A program made the translations under genes and the position numbers. A stretch of DNA of 64,000 nt from an uncultured Clostridia bacterium (lineage in GTDB: Bacteria; Bacillota; Clostridia; Monoglobales; Monoglobaceae), in contig CANQBQ010000010.1 of assembly GCA_947589045.1 (NCBI GenBank), forward strand, positions 1-64,000, in the 5' to 3' direction. Of the stretch, positions 34,649-45,237 are shown piece after piece. A model generated the notes under the pieces. It was not told the DNA's origin. It made no database searches and saw only the letters and a list, made by a program, of their open reading frames with translations. Each line of letters opens with the position of its first letter. Position 1 is the first letter of the stretch.

Positions 34649-37441
34649 CTATTCGCCGGAATTCATAAGCATTTCGCTGAATTGTTGCTTTGTGATAAGC
34701 ACCTGACGCGGTTTTGTGCCCTCGTATTCGCCTATTATTTTATATTCTTCAAGCTGGTCTATGAGGCGCGCGGCTCTCTGGTAGCCCATTTTGAATTTCC
34801 TCTGGAACATAGCGACCGAGGCTTGTCCCGTATCCAAAACCAATTCCACGGCGGGGATAAAGTATTCGTCGCGGTCTGCAAATCTGTTCTTTCGGTTTTC
34901 TTCGGCTTCTTCAAGCGCGTCGCTCTCGATTTCCCGCTCTATATGTTCAATTACCTCGTCGTCGTATTCCGCCACATATTGCGCTTTAATAAAGCCGATT
35001 ATGTTTTTGATTTCCTCATCCGAGACAAAACAGCCCTGTATTCTCGCGGGCTTCATAGCACCGCGGGGAGCGTAGAGCATATCTCCCTTGCCGAGCAGCT
35101 TTTCCGCGCCGTGAGCGTCTATAATCGTTCGGCTGTCCACCTGCGACGATACCGCAAATGCAATACGCGAGGGAATATTTGCTTTTATTACGCCGGTTAC
35201 AACGTCTACGGACGGACGTTGTGTAGCCACGACCAGATACATACCCGCGGCGCGCGCGAGGGCAGCAAGGCTGTTTATCGCGTCCTCGACCTCGTTCTTT
35301 GCCGCAAGCATAAGGTCGGCAAGCTCATCAATTATTATTACAATCTCCGGCAATTTTTCTTCGGGAGTCTCGTTCTTTTCCATAAGACGGTTAAAATCAC
35401 CGAGGTTTCGCACCTTATTCTGTTCGAGAAGGTTATACCTGTTCTTCATTTCAACCACGCACCAGTTGAGCGCTTTTGCAGCCGATTTGGGGTCGGTAAC
35501 AACGGGGATAAGAAGGTGCGGTATGCCGTTGTAAACGCCGAGCTCAACCTTTTTGGGGTCAACCATAATCATTTTTACTTCCTGCGGTGACGCCTTATAC
35601 AAAATGCTTGTAATAAGGGAGTTTATACACACAGACTTGCCCGAGCCGGTAGCTCCGGCAATCAGAACGTGAGGAAAGCCGGATATATCCGCCACCACGC
35701 TGTTGCCCGCAATGTCTTTTCCGAGCGCGAAAGCGGTCTTTGAATTGAACTCGCGGAATTTGTCGCTGTCTATTACCTCTCGTATCGGTACGGGCGACGG
35801 TTTTTCGTTCGGAATTTCAATTCCTATCGCCGCCTTGCCTGGGATAGGAGCCTCAATTCTCACGCCCGTTGCGGCGAGCGACAGCGCTATATCGTCAACC
35901 AAATTGGTTATTTTTGACACCTTAACGCCAACTCCGGGCTGGATTTCAAAGCGAGTTACCGACGGACCCTGAGCGACGTTTAGAATTGTTGCGTCAACCT
36001 TGAAGTTTGCAAGCGTTTCAAGCAACTTATTCGCTTTCTCCTCAAGCTCGCGTTTTATTTCGGTGCGGGTCTTGGAGCGAGGAGCAGGCTTGGAAAGTAA
36101 GGAAATCGAAGGCATTTTGTAATGCTTTATAACCTTGGCTTTTTTCTTTTCTTCCTCAACCTTTTTGTTTATTTCTTCATTTAATATTTCATCTGTGTTC
36201 TTGGAGTTAAATTCATTTTTTGCCGCAACAACGGCTCTGTCCATTGGCACGCCGTTATCGAGCTGAGCCTGCGTCAATGGGTCAGCCGCCTCTCTTATCT
36301 GTCTGAGACTCGGCGGAACAAACTCCCCATCGTCCTTGTCGGACGGTATATCTCCGTTTTCGTCGGGTATTTCGGTGAGCACACCGGTCCTCATATTGTC
36401 AAGCTCAAAATACGTGCCGTTTTCGTTGTCCTCGGATGCATCCTTTTCAATATCCAAGGCGTCGTCCTCATCGTCATAATTAAACTTAAATGTACGTACG
36501 CGCGCCGGATTTTGTTCGTCGGGCGCAAGGGCGTCCGAATTGCCCCCGTCGGAGAAATATTCGTCAAAGTAGTCGCCGCTCTCGGCTTCGCCCTTTTTCG
36601 CTTTTTTCTTGTCCGTGACATTCTCGAATTGTTTGCCGTATTCTTCAATGGCTTCATCCATACTTTCAATTTCAATGTCGGCATCTTCGCCTTTTCTTTT
36701 CTTTGTGGATTTTGCGCCGTACTCCTCGTCGCCGCTGTGCTCGTATTCGCGCGTCTCTCTCTTGTCACGAGCCGCCTGAACCCTTTTTGCGACCGAAGCG
36801 AAAATCATTTCTATCGAAACGCCGGTCAGAAGAACGAGCAGAACGATGGAGAGCGCAATCATAATAATCCACGAGCCTGCTTCGCCGACAAGAGAGTCGA
36901 GCAGTCTGCATATGCCGCTTCCGAACACTCCGCCGCCGTAGCCCTCTACACCGTAGCTGTACATACCGCTTATATTGCTTATAAATCCGCCGCTGTCAAA
37001 CTCGGTGTCGCCGAAGCCGAGAGCCGCTATGACGGACGCACACAGCATAAGTCCCGCCAGAAGCCAGTATTTTTTGGTATTACTGCCAATACCCTTATCA
37101 ATAAAAATATTAACGCCTGTCCATATTATAAACACAAAATATACATTTGCGGACAGTCCGAAAAGACCGTGCATAAAGTCTGCGAGAAGCGCGCCGAAGA
37201 AGCCCGCTTTTGAGAAAAGAAGCACTCCCACAAGCAGTCCTATCGCGATTACGCAAATTCCCTTGACCTCGTTTCGTATGCGTTTGGAACTGCCTGCCGG
37301 TGCGCGGCGCGGTTCATTACTTTTTTGATTATTCTTTACCGCCGCCGAGCTTTGGCTCGCCCTTTTGGTCGCGGCGCTTTTCGCTTTTACACGCGAAGTC
37401 GCCGTAGCGGGTCTTTTGTTTTGTGGTTTTTTAGCCGCCAT
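34649..37441 (-). CDS. ftsK: FtsK/SpoIIIE-family DNA translocase
   Basis: This ATP-driven pump moves chromosomal DNA through the division or sporulation septum. The 930-aa protein has a basic N-terminus (about 50 residues) and four hydrophobic segments (about 60-210). A long acidic, low-complexity linker follows (about 250-420). The motor contains Walker A GATGSGKSVCINSL near residue 597, Walker B EIVIIIDELADLM, and ATQRPSVDVVTGVIKANIPS. A C-terminal winged-helix gamma domain ends MGYQRAARLIDQLEE. ATG 37441 follows AAGGAG by 9 bp. The in-frame extension to 37513 would run into uppP and lacks such a site. Whether it serves division or sporulation cannot be told from sequence alone. Confidence 0.95.
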   Translation of the reverse strand: MAAKKPQNKRPATATSRVKAKSAATKRASQSSAAVKNNQKSNEPRRAPAGSSKRIRNEVKGICVIAIGLLVGVLLFSKAGFFGALLADFMHGLFGLSANVYFVFIIWTGVNIFIDKGIGSNTKKYWLLAGLMLCASVIAALGFGDTEFDSGGFISNISGMYSYGVEGYGGGVFGSGICRLLDSLVGEAGSWIIMIALSIVLLVLLTGVSIEMIFASVAKRVQAARDKRETREYEHSGDEEYGAKSTKKRKGEDADIEIESMDEAIEEYGKQFENVTDKKKAKKGEAESGDYFDEYFSDGGNSDALAPDEQNPARVRTFKFNYDDEDDALDIEKDASEDNENGTYFELDNMRTGVLTEIPDENGDIPSDKDDGEFVPPSLRQIREAADPLTQAQLDNGVPMDRAVVAAKNEFNSKNTDEILNEEINKKVEEEKKKAKVIKHYKMPSISLLSKPAPRSKTRTEIKRELEEKANKLLETLANFKVDATILNVAQGPSVTRFEIQPGVGVKVSKITNLVDDIALSLAATGVRIEAPIPGKAAIGIEIPNEKPSPVPIREVIDSDKFREFNSKTAFALGKDIAGNSVVADISGFPHVLIAGATGSGKSVCINSLITSILYKASPQEVKMIMVDPKKVELGVYNGIPHLLIPVVTDPKSAAKALNWCVVEMKNRYNLLEQNKVRNLGDFNRLMEKNETPEEKLPEIVIIIDELADLMLAAKNEVEDAINSLAALARAAGMYLVVATQRPSVDVVTGVIKANIPSRIAFAVSSQVDSRTIIDAHGAEKLLGKGDMLYAPRGAMKPARIQGCFVSDEEIKNIIGFIKAQYVAEYDDEVIEHIEREIESDALEEAEENRKNRFADRDEYFIPAVELVLDTGQASVAMFQRKFKMGYQRAARLIDQLEEYKIIGEYEGTKPRQVLITKQQFSEMLMNSGE

Positions 37442-37464
37442 ATATTTTATCTCCTTGTCTGTTA

Positions 37465-38295
37465 TTAAAAGAATACGCCCCAGAGAATACTGAAAATTCC
37501 CGCCGCCCAGCAATAATAGCCGAAAATATGGAATTTTCCTCGGTTTATAAGGTTTACCATAAATTTTATTGCCGCAATTCCCGAAATTACCGCGGCAATC
37601 ATTCCGAGAGCGTATCCCGCGAGCATACCGCCCGAAGCCGAGCTTATATCTTGAACGGCGTCGGGAATTTGTACTACCGTTGCGCCTAAAATCGCTATTA
37701 CCGACATTAAGAATGAAAATTTAATGGCGAATTTTCGCGAGTAACCGACGGCTTCAGACGCCACAATGGTTGAACCCGAACGGGAAATTCCGGGAAGTAC
37801 CGCAATCATCTGTGCGAGTCCCACGAAAACAGCGCTTCCCAAGGGGGCGTTTGCCGAGGCATATTTTCCGACTCGTATTCTGTCCGAAATAAACAGAACC
37901 GTTCCCGTTACAATGAGCGCTATACCTACAAGAATAATGTTTTCAAACATAATTTCGAGATAATCCTTAAAAGGAAGTATAATAATCAAAGGAAGCGTTG
38001 CGATAATAAGCATAACGAGCATACGCCTGTACGGATTTTTCAGATTGGGCTTTCCTTTTATACAGTCGCGGCAAAGCCCGAAAAATTCCACAAAAAGCTC
38101 GCGTATATCCTTCCAGAATACCAAAACGACCGAAACCAGAGTTCCGATATGCAGTATGGTATCGAGCAAAATCGGGTTTGAAAGCTCCATTCCAGCCACC
38201 TGCTGAAATATTGTAAGATGCCCGCTCGACGATACGGGCAGGAACTCGGTGAGTCCCTGAACTATGCCGAGCAATATGTATTTAAGCGTTTCCAT
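37465..38295 (-). CDS. uppP: Undecaprenyl-diphosphatase UppP (BacA)
   Basis: UppP dephosphorylates undecaprenyl pyrophosphate to recycle the peptidoglycan lipid carrier, and gives some bacitracin tolerance. The 276-aa membrane protein has EFLPVSSSGH at residues 17-26 and the second family motif PGISRSGST near 167. About eight hydrophobic segments are visible. It lies 23 bp upstream of ftsK in the same direction, so the two are probably co-transcribed. CCTCCC before the start on the plus strand reads GGGAGG on the coding strand. Confidence 0.96.
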   Translation of the reverse strand: METLKYILLGIVQGLTEFLPVSSSGHLTIFQQVAGMELSNPILLDTILHIGTLVSVVLVFWKDIRELFVEFFGLCRDCIKGKPNLKNPYRRMLVMLIIATLPLIIILPFKDYLEIMFENIILVGIALIVTGTVLFISDRIRVGKYASANAPLGSAVFVGLAQMIAVLPGISRSGSTIVASEAVGYSRKFAIKFSFLMSVIAILGATVVQIPDAVQDISSASGGMLAGYALGMIAAVISGIAAIKFMVNLINRGKFHIFGYYCWAAGIFSILWGVFF

Positions 38296-38407
38296 AAAGT
38301 AATTTCCTCCCTTAATATACTAAGACTACTATAATTATAACACATATATTGTAAAATGTATGTTAAATTTATGTTTCAAATTCAATAAAAATTTGCGTAT
38401 TATTCTG

Positions 38408-38436
38408 TTGACAAACTGAATGTATAGCTGTATAAT
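38408..38436 (+). promoter_or_regulatory. Full-consensus promoter of the ilv-leu operon
   Basis: TTGACA (38408-38413), exactly 17 bp, TATAAT (38431-38436). The predicted leader to ilvB is only about 57 nt, too short for a T-box or a peptide-plus-terminator attenuator. Confidence 0.85.
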
Positions 38437-38499
38437 TTAAAGATAGCACGACATTAGGAATAAATGTTGACAAAGGCTTTTACGGAAGGGGAGATGTTT

Positions 38500-40188
38500 A
38501 TGAAGCTGACAGGCTCGGACATACTTATTGAGGCATTGCTCGAACAGGGTGTTGACACCATTTTCGGTTATCCGGGCGGCTCTATCCTCAATATTTATGA
38601 TTCGCTTTATAAATATTCGGATAAAATAAGGCATATTCTGACCGCTCACGAGCAAGGCGCATCGCACGCGGCAGACGGTTACGCGAGAAGCACCGGAAAG
38701 GTCGGCGTTGTTTTCGCAACTTCAGGTCCCGGCGCGACCAACCTTGTCACGGGAATAGCCACCGCGCAGATGGACTCGGTTCCGATGGTGGCAATAACCT
38801 GTAATGTTGCTACCAATATGCTCGGCAAGGATACTTTCCAGGAGGTAGACATAGTAGGCGTTACAATGCCTATTACAAAGCACGGCTTTCTTATAAAGAA
38901 GCCCGAGGATATTGCGCCGACCATACGCAGAGCGTTTAAAATCGCAAAATCCGACTGCCCCGGTGTTGTTCTGGTTGACATAACTAAGGACGCCACCGCG
39001 AATATGGCGGAATACGAGAAGCAGATACCCGAAAAGGTGGACAACAAGTACATAAAGTCCGAAGCGGCGTGTATCGAAACCGCCTGCCGTATGATTTCGG
39101 AGTCGGAAAGACCGCTTATTTATGCGGGAGGAGGAATTATTACCTCAAACGCATCGGATGAGCTCAAAACTTTCCAAAAGCTCGCCGACGCGCCGGTAAC
39201 GCTGTCGCTTATGGGTCTCGGAGCGTTTCCTGCCGACGATCCCGCGTATACGGGTATGATAGGTATGCACGGCTCAAAGACCACCGCAAGGTGCGTGCGG
39301 GACTGTGACTTGCTTATCGCGATAGGCGCGAGGTTTTCGGACAGGGTTATATGCAATCCGAAATCCTTTGCGAGAAACGCAAAAATAATACATATTGACA
39401 TTGATGCGGCGGAAATCGGTAAGAACATAATGCCCCACCACTCAATTCAAGGAGATGCGGGTGCGGTTTTAACCGAGATAAACAAGATGTTAAAACAACA
39501 AAAGCACAGCGAATGGCTGGAGCAGGTTTCAAAATGGAAATCCGAGTATCCGGTCGGTAATCCGTCGGGCGGTACGATTACCCCGCAGGAGGCAATCGAG
39601 ACGATTTACGAAAAAACCGACGGTGATGCGATAATATGCACCGACGTGGGTCAGCACCAGATGTGGACGGCTCAGTTCTATAAGTTTAACAAGCCCAGAC
39701 ATTTTCTCTCGTCGGGCGGCTTGGGTACGATGGGCTACGGCTTGGGCGCCGCAATAGGAGCAAAGGTCGCAAATCCCGACAAGACGGTTGTCAACATAGC
39801 GGGAGACGGTTGCTTCCATATGAATATGAACGAACTTTCGACCGCGGCGAAGCAAGAGCTTCCGGTAATAGAGGTCGTTATGAACAACAATGTTCTGGGT
39901 ATGGTGCGTCAGTGGCAAAGACTGTTCTACGGCAAGAGATTTTCGCATACAACTCTTGATAAAAAGACGGATTATGAAAAGGTTGCCGAAGGTCTGGGCG
40001 CGCAGGCGTTTACCGTCAGAACAAAAGAGGAAATGGAGCGGGCCTTTGACGCGGCTCTCGCGGCAAAGGACAAGCCAACGCTTATAAACTGCATAATCGA
40101 CAAGGATATGAACGTACTGCCCATGGTTCCGGGCGGACAGTCTATCGAAGAGCCGATTATGGAAATTAAAATAGACGACGCGGAATAG
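38500..40188 (+). CDS. ilvB: Acetolactate synthase, large subunit
   Basis: This thiamine-diphosphate enzyme condenses pyruvate with pyruvate or 2-oxobutyrate, the first common step to valine, leucine and isoleucine. The 562-aa protein has GVDTIFGYPGGSILNIYDSL and catalytic Glu51 in TAHEQGASHAADGYAR. It also has SGPGATNLVTGIATA, QEVDIVG and the ThDP/Mg motif AGDGCFHMN...MNNN. ATG 38500 is used because GAAGGGGAG ends 7 bp before it; earlier in-frame starts (38464, 38494) lack a placed ribosome binding site. It heads the eight-gene ilv-leu run. Confidence 0.97.
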   Translation: MKLTGSDILIEALLEQGVDTIFGYPGGSILNIYDSLYKYSDKIRHILTAHEQGASHAADGYARSTGKVGVVFATSGPGATNLVTGIATAQMDSVPMVAITCNVATNMLGKDTFQEVDIVGVTMPITKHGFLIKKPEDIAPTIRRAFKIAKSDCPGVVLVDITKDATANMAEYEKQIPEKVDNKYIKSEAACIETACRMISESERPLIYAGGGIITSNASDELKTFQKLADAPVTLSLMGLGAFPADDPAYTGMIGMHGSKTTARCVRDCDLLIAIGARFSDRVICNPKSFARNAKIIHIDIDAAEIGKNIMPHHSIQGDAGAVLTEINKMLKQQKHSEWLEQVSKWKSEYPVGNPSGGTITPQEAIETIYEKTDGDAIICTDVGQHQMWTAQFYKFNKPRHFLSSGGLGTMGYGLGAAIGAKVANPDKTVVNIAGDGCFHMNMNELSTAAKQELPVIEVVMNNNVLGMVRQWQRLFYGKRFSHTTLDKKTDYEKVAEGLGAQAFTVRTKEEMERAFDAALAAKDKPTLINCIIDKDMNVLPMVPGGQSIEEPIMEIKIDDAE

Positions 40189-40200
40189 GAGGGGTGATAT

Positions 40201-40695
40201 ATGATATACGGAAACGAAGAAGATAAGGATATGCACATCATTTCGATTTTGGTGGAAAATCACCCCGGTGTACTCAGCCGAATATCGGGGCTTTTCTCGC
40301 GCAGAGCGTACAATATCGACAGTCTTTCGGTAGGTACCTGTGAAACTCCGGACTGTTCGAGAATTACCATTGTAACTCACGCGGATGAAGCGACCTTCCA
40401 GCAAATTCAGAGTCAGCTCAGGAAGCTGGTCGAGGTAATAGAGATTACGGGTCTTTGCAAGGGCAACGCGGTTACCCGCGAGCACGTCCTTGTAAAGGTG
40501 AGAGCCGACAATCTCGCGGGTGTTATGCAGCTTTGCGAGATATACCGTGCGAACATAGTGGACATATCAAGAGAGACAATAACGGCGGAGCTTACGGGTT
40601 CTCCGCAGAAAATCAGCGCATTTATCGACCTGATGAGCGACCACGAGCTTGTGGAGCTTGTCAGAACGGGTCTTACGGGACTTTTGCGCGGTTAA
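40201..40695 (+). CDS. ilvN: Acetolactate synthase, regulatory small subunit
   Basis: The 164-aa protein carries an N-terminal ACT domain (HIISILVENHPGVLSRISGL) that binds valine for feedback inhibition. It also has the C-terminal domain that activates the large subunit (REHVLVKVRADN..GVMQLCEIYRANIVD). AGGAGGGG precedes the ATG, 12 bp after ilvB. The name ilvH is also used for this subunit; sequence alone does not distinguish isozymes. Confidence 0.96.
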   Translation: MIYGNEEDKDMHIISILVENHPGVLSRISGLFSRRAYNIDSLSVGTCETPDCSRITIVTHADEATFQQIQSQLRKLVEVIEITGLCKGNAVTREHVLVKVRADNLAGVMQLCEIYRANIVDISRETITAELTGSPQKISAFIDLMSDHELVELVRTGLTGLLRG

Positions 40696-40748
40696 AACAT
40701 TGTAAATATTATTAAATTTTATATTTTATTTAAAAAGGGGTTTTTAAA

Positions 40749-41738
40749 ATGGCAAAAATATTTTACGAAAGCGATTGCAACGTCGGTCTTTTAAACAACA
40801 AAACCGTTGCTATTATAGGCTACGGAAGTCAGGGACACGCTCATGCGCTCAACCTTAAGGAGAGCGGCGTTAAGGTTATCGTCGGTCTTTACGAGGGCAG
40901 CAAGTCGTGGCCTGTTGCCGAGAAGGCGGGCTTTGAGGTTTATACCGCGGCCGAAGCTGCAAAGAGAGCCGACATTATAATGATCCTTATAAACGACGAG
41001 AAGCAGGCGGATCTTTACAAGGAGAGCATTAAGCCTCACCTGACCGCCGGCAAAGTGCTTGCGTTTGCTCACGGATTTAACATTCACTTCAAGCAGATAA
41101 TTCCTCCTGAGGACGTTGACGTAATTATGATTGCGCCCAAGGGCCCTGGTCACACCGTTCGCAGCGAGTATGTTGCGGGTAAAGGCGTTCCTTGCCTTTA
41201 TGCTGTATATCAGGATGCTACCGGCAACGCTCAAGACATCGCGCTCGCATATGCGGCGGGTATCGGCGGAAGCCGTGCGGCTGTTCTTGAGACCACATTC
41301 CAGTGCGAGACCGAAACAGACCTGTTCGGCGAGCAGGTTGTTCTTTGCGGCGGCGTTACCGCTTTGATGCAGGCAGGCTTTGAGACGCTCGTTGAAGCGG
41401 GATATGACCCCAGAAACGCTTATTTTGAGTGTATTCACGAAATGAAGCTCATCGTTGACCTCATTTATCACGGCGGCTTCTCCGAAATGAGAGCGTCAAT
41501 CAGCGACACCGCTGAATACGGCGACTATGAAATCGGTAAGAGAATTATCACCGACGAGACAAAGAAAGAGATGAAGAAGGTCCTCTCCGAAATTCAGGAC
41601 GGTACATTTGCGCTTAACTGGATCAACGAGAACAAGATGAACAGACCTCACTTCAACGCTACAAGACGCATCAAGAGCGAGCATCAGCTTGAGCAGGTAG
41701 GTAAGGAACTCCGCAAGATGTACTCGTGGGATAAGTAA
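40749..41738 (+). CDS. ilvC: Ketol-acid reductoisomerase (class I)
   Basis: The enzyme isomerises and reduces acetolactate or acetohydroxybutyrate with NAD(P)H and Mg2+. The 329-aa length marks class I. It has the Rossmann motif [19 protein letters not shown], then [15 protein letters not shown] and the knotted C-terminal domain with [14 protein letters not shown], a Mg-binding segment. It also has [27 protein letters not shown] precedes the ATG. It is third in the operon. Confidence 0.98.
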   Translation: MAKIFYESDCNVGLLNNKTVAIIGYGSQGHAHALNLKESGVKVIVGLYEGSKSWPVAEKAGFEVYTAAEAAKRADIIMILINDEKQADLYKESIKPHLTAGKVLAFAHGFNIHFKQIIPPEDVDVIMIAPKGPGHTVRSEYVAGKGVPCLYAVYQDATGNAQDIALAYAAGIGGSRAAVLETTFQCETETDLFGEQVVLCGGVTALMQAGFETLVEAGYDPRNAYFECIHEMKLIVDLIYHGGFSEMRASISDTAEYGDYEIGKRIITDETKKEMKKVLSEIQDGTFALNWINENKMNRPHFNATRRIKSEHQLEQVGKELRKMYSWDK

Positions 41739-41766
41739 TAATTATCAGCTTTAAATATTCAAAATT

Positions 41767-41810
41767 CGTTTGAGATGTTTTGCTCCGAAAGGACGCGGAC
41801 ATCTCAAGCG
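41767..41810 (+). other. Stem-loop between ilvC and ilvD
   Basis: CGTTTGAGATGT pairs with ACATCTCAAGCG (12 bp, one G-U) around a 20-nt loop. No T-run follows. It probably modulates mRNA stability or gives partial termination inside the operon. Confidence 0.45.
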
Positions 41811-41856
41811 TTATTAAAAACCATTTTAATTTTGCTCGGAAAGGCGGAATTTTGTT

Positions 41857-43518
41857 ATGCATAGTGACAATATTAAGACCGGTGCGGAGAGAATGCCGCA
41901 TCGCTCTCTGCTCAAGGCTCTCGGACTTACCGACGAGGAAATTCGACGCCCGCTTATAGGCGTTGTGAATTCTCAGAACGAAATAGTGCCGGGACATATT
42001 CATCTGGACACGATAGCGAAGGCGGTCAAGGACGGCGTGCGAATGGCGGGAGGAACTCCAATCGAAGTCCCCGCGATAGCCGTATGCGACGGTATTGCGA
42101 TGGGACACGAGGGAATGAAATATTCTCTTGTGTCGCGTGAAATTATCGCCGACTCGGTTGAAACGCTCGCAAGGGCGCATCAGTTTGACGCGCTCGTGCT
42201 TATTCCCAACTGTGACAAAATCGTTCCCGGTATGCTTATGGCGGCGGCAAGAGTGAACATCCCTTCAATAGTTATTAGCGGAGGACCTATGTTGTCGGTT
42301 AATTTTAAGGGCTGCTACCGCGATTTTAATACCGGTATGGAGGCTGTCGGCGCGTTTAAGGCGGGCAAGATAGACGACAAGGGTATGGAAGAGCTTGAAA
42401 ACGTGGCTTGTCCGACCTGTGGCTCGTGCTCGGGTATGTTTACGGCAAACTCTATGAACTGCCTGTGCGAAGCCCTCGGAATGGCTCTGCCCGGCAACGG
42501 CACCATTCCCGCGGTGTATTCCGAAAGAATACGTCTTGCAAAGCAGGCGGGTATGCAAATAATGGAGCTTCTTGAAAAGGACATTAAGCCGAGGGATATT
42601 TTAACGCCCGACGCTATATATAACGCGCTGTGCGTCGATATGGCGCTCGGCTGCTCCACCAACTCTATGCTTCATCTGCCGGCAATCGCTTACGAGGCGG
42701 GCGCGGAGTTTACGCTTGATTATGCAAACGAAATAAGTGCAAAAACTCCTAATCTTTGCCATCTTGCGCCTGCGGGAGAGCATCACGTTCAGGACTTGTA
42801 CGCGGCGGGCGGAATTGCCGCTCTGATGAACGAGCTTTCAAAGAAAAATATTTTGAAAACGGATATAATTACCGTTACGGGCAAAACTCAGAGCGAAAAC
42901 ATAAAAGGACATAAGGTTTTGGATTACGAGGTTATACGTCCGATTGACAATCCGTACAGCGAGACGGGCGGAATAGCGGTGCTCAAGGGCAACCTTGCTC
43001 CCGATGTCTCGGTCGTAAAGAGAAGCGCGGTAGCAAAGGAAATGCTGGTACACGAAGGTCCCGCTAAGGTATATGACAGCGAGGACGAAGCTATCGCCGC
43101 GATATATGCCGGCAAAATCGTCAAGGGCGACGTTGTGGTTATACGTTACGAGGGTCCCAAGGGCGGTCCCGGTATGAGAGAAATGCTTTCGCCGACCTCG
43201 GCAATCTGCGGAATGGGTCTTGACAAAGACGTTGCGCTTATAACAGACGGAAGATTTTCGGGCGCGACGCGCGGCGCGGCGATAGGTCACGTTTCCCCCG
43301 AAGCGGCGGAAGGCGGCACCATCGGTCTTGTTGAGAACGGCGACATTATCTACATAGACATACCGAACGGCAAGCTGGAGCTTAAGGTCTCGGATGAGGA
43401 GCTTGAAAAGCGCAGAAGCGGCTTCACGCCGAAAGAACCCAAAATAAAAACGGGCGTTCTTGCAAAATATTCAAAGCTCGTCACCTCGGCTTCGACCGGC
43501 GCGGTTTTGAAAGTGTAA
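41857..43518 (+). CDS. ilvD: Dihydroxy-acid dehydratase
   Basis: This iron-sulfur enzyme dehydrates the dihydroxy acids made by IlvC to 2-oxo acids for valine and isoleucine. The 553-aa protein has a conserved cysteine in [15 protein letters not shown] and another in [16 protein letters not shown]. It also has [16 protein letters not shown] and the C-terminal [11 protein letters not shown]. These are family signatures for cluster and Mg binding. AAAGGCGG lies before the ATG. It is fourth in the operon, with a 118-bp gap that contains a hairpin. Confidence 0.98.
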   Translation: MHSDNIKTGAERMPHRSLLKALGLTDEEIRRPLIGVVNSQNEIVPGHIHLDTIAKAVKDGVRMAGGTPIEVPAIAVCDGIAMGHEGMKYSLVSREIIADSVETLARAHQFDALVLIPNCDKIVPGMLMAAARVNIPSIVISGGPMLSVNFKGCYRDFNTGMEAVGAFKAGKIDDKGMEELENVACPTCGSCSGMFTANSMNCLCEALGMALPGNGTIPAVYSERIRLAKQAGMQIMELLEKDIKPRDILTPDAIYNALCVDMALGCSTNSMLHLPAIAYEAGAEFTLDYANEISAKTPNLCHLAPAGEHHVQDLYAAGGIAALMNELSKKNILKTDIITVTGKTQSENIKGHKVLDYEVIRPIDNPYSETGGIAVLKGNLAPDVSVVKRSAVAKEMLVHEGPAKVYDSEDEAIAAIYAGKIVKGDVVVIRYEGPKGGPGMREMLSPTSAICGMGLDKDVALITDGRFSGATRGAAIGHVSPEAAEGGTIGLVENGDIIYIDIPNGKLELKVSDEELEKRRSGFTPKEPKIKTGVLAKYSKLVTSASTGAVLKV

Positions 43519-43610
43519 AGTGTAAAAGAATAAATACAAACGCATAAAAGTCCGCGCTCGGCGCGTTTGCGTCGGGTGCGGATTAAAAGCGAAACGGATG
43601 GACTTATTTT

Positions 43611-45179
43611 ATGAGAAAAATTCAGATTTTTGACTCCACTCTGCGCGACGGAGCGCAGGGCGAGGGGATAAACTTTTCGGTAGAGGACAAGCTGAATATT
43701 GCGCGTGCGCTTGATAAGCTCGGCGTGGATTATATAGAGGCGGGAAATCCGTCGTCAAATCCCAAGGACCTTGACTTTTTCAAACGCGCGAAGTCGCTTT
43801 CCCTGAAGCACGCAAAGCTGACCGCATTCGGCTCTACGCGCCGCAAGGGGATTTCTCCCGATGAGGATGCAGGCTGCGCCTCGCTTCTTTCGGCGGAGAC
43901 GGATGCCGTTGCAATCTTCGGCAAGACATGGGACTTGCACGTCTTGAAAATTATAAATACCACGCTTGAAGAAAATCTGGATATGATTTGCGACACGGTG
44001 AGGTTTTTTAAATCTCACGGCAAAGAAGTAATATTCGACGCGGAGCATTTTTTCGACGGCTACAAAAGCAACCCCGAATATGCGCTTGCCGCCATTCTTG
44101 CGGCTGTGCGCGGCGGTGCGGACTGCGTGGCGTTGTGCGAAACCAACGGCGGCTGTCTGCCTGACGAGATTTTTGATATCGTTTCGGAGGTTGTGTCAAA
44201 GGTTGACGTTCCTATCGGAATACACTGTCACAACGATTCGGGCTGCGCGGTCGCAAATTCGATTATGGCTGTAAAAGCGGGTGCGGCTCAGGTGCAGGGA
44301 ACATATATAGGCTACGGTGAACGCACAGGCAACGCAAATCTTTCTTCGATTATTCCCGCGCTGTCTTTGAAGATGGGCTTGGAAACAATACCGAAGGATA
44401 ATATGCAGTATCTTACCGATACGGCGCGCGCCATTGCCGAGATTTCAAATCTGAAGCTCGAAAATTCTATGCCGTATGTGGGAAAGAGCGCTTTTTCCCA
44501 CAAGGCGGGTATGCACATAGACGGCGTTTCAAAGCTGTCTTACTCCTTTGAGCATATAGACCCCGACACGGTGGGCAACGAAAGACGTTTTCTTATGAGC
44601 GAGGTTGCGGGACGCTCGACCGTTCTGAAAAAAATCAGCGGAATAGCTCCCCACATAACCAAAAATTCGCCCGAAATACAGTCGATAGTGGATAAGGTGA
44701 AGGAGCTTGAGCATCAGGGCTATCAATTCGAGGGCGCGGATGCGAGCTTTGAGATACTCGTGCGTAAAGAGCTTAAAATGTATAAGAGCTTTTTCGACCT
44801 TGTGTATTTTAAGACTTCGGTTGACGAGCCGAGCGAGAGCGAATTCAGTTCATCGGCTATAATAAAGGTGTCGGTTGACGGAAAGACCGAAATAACCGCG
44901 TCGGAAGGAAACGGTCCCGTACACGCGCTCGACGGTGCGCTCAGAAAGGCTCTTGAGGTTTTCTATCCGCAGCTTTCGTCGGTTTATCTGACCGATTATA
45001 AAGTGCGCGTTCTCGACTCAAAGAACGCTACGGGCGCAAAGGTGCGCGTTTTGATAGAGTCCGCCGATGATGACTCCTCGTGGACTACCGTCGGAGTTTC
45101 CACCGACGTTATCGACGCGAGCTGGCACGCGCTTGTGGACGCGATAGAATACAAGCTGATAAAGGACGGACTTAAATAA
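43611..45179 (+). CDS. cimA: (R)-citramalate synthase
   Basis: CimA condenses pyruvate and acetyl-CoA to citramalate, giving 2-oxobutyrate for isoleucine without threonine deaminase. The 522-aa protein has the HMGL-like barrel: IFDSTLRDGAQGEGINFS, YIEAGNPSSNPKD, AVAIFGKTWDLHV and the metal-binding HCHNDSGCAVANSI. A C-terminal regulatory domain follows (about 400-522). GKTWDLHV and the wide spacing of the N-terminal segments match the CimA branch, not LeuA. The enzyme's product is processed by LeuCD and LeuB, which are the next genes. Confidence 0.93.
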   Translation: MRKIQIFDSTLRDGAQGEGINFSVEDKLNIARALDKLGVDYIEAGNPSSNPKDLDFFKRAKSLSLKHAKLTAFGSTRRKGISPDEDAGCASLLSAETDAVAIFGKTWDLHVLKIINTTLEENLDMICDTVRFFKSHGKEVIFDAEHFFDGYKSNPEYALAAILAAVRGGADCVALCETNGGCLPDEIFDIVSEVVSKVDVPIGIHCHNDSGCAVANSIMAVKAGAAQVQGTYIGYGERTGNANLSSIIPALSLKMGLETIPKDNMQYLTDTARAIAEISNLKLENSMPYVGKSAFSHKAGMHIDGVSKLSYSFEHIDPDTVGNERRFLMSEVAGRSTVLKKISGIAPHITKNSPEIQSIVDKVKELEHQGYQFEGADASFEILVRKELKMYKSFFDLVYFKTSVDEPSESEFSSSAIIKVSVDGKTEITASEGNGPVHALDGALRKALEVFYPQLSSVYLTDYKVRVLDSKNATGAKVRVLIESADDDSSWTTVGVSTDVIDASWHALVDAIEYKLIKDGLK

Positions 45180-45237
45180 TTTCGATAATAATTAAACTTT
45201 CACATATTTATAAACTATTCACAGGAGGTTTTTGAAA

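Noticed and set aside
34598-35590. 330-codon frame opposite ftsK
   Set aside because: It is antisense to a conserved motor domain with Walker motifs; no independent support.
37442-37513. 24-codon extension of FtsK
   Set aside because: It overlaps the end of uppP; AAGGAG lies before ATG 37441.
38437-38499. T-box or peptide attenuator before ilvB
   Set aside because: The leader is about 57 nt, with no T-box sequence, no terminator stem and no run of Leu/Ile/Val codons.
39529-40485. 318-codon minus-strand frame across ilvB-ilvN
   Set aside because: It is antisense to two clear genes and lacks a start signal.
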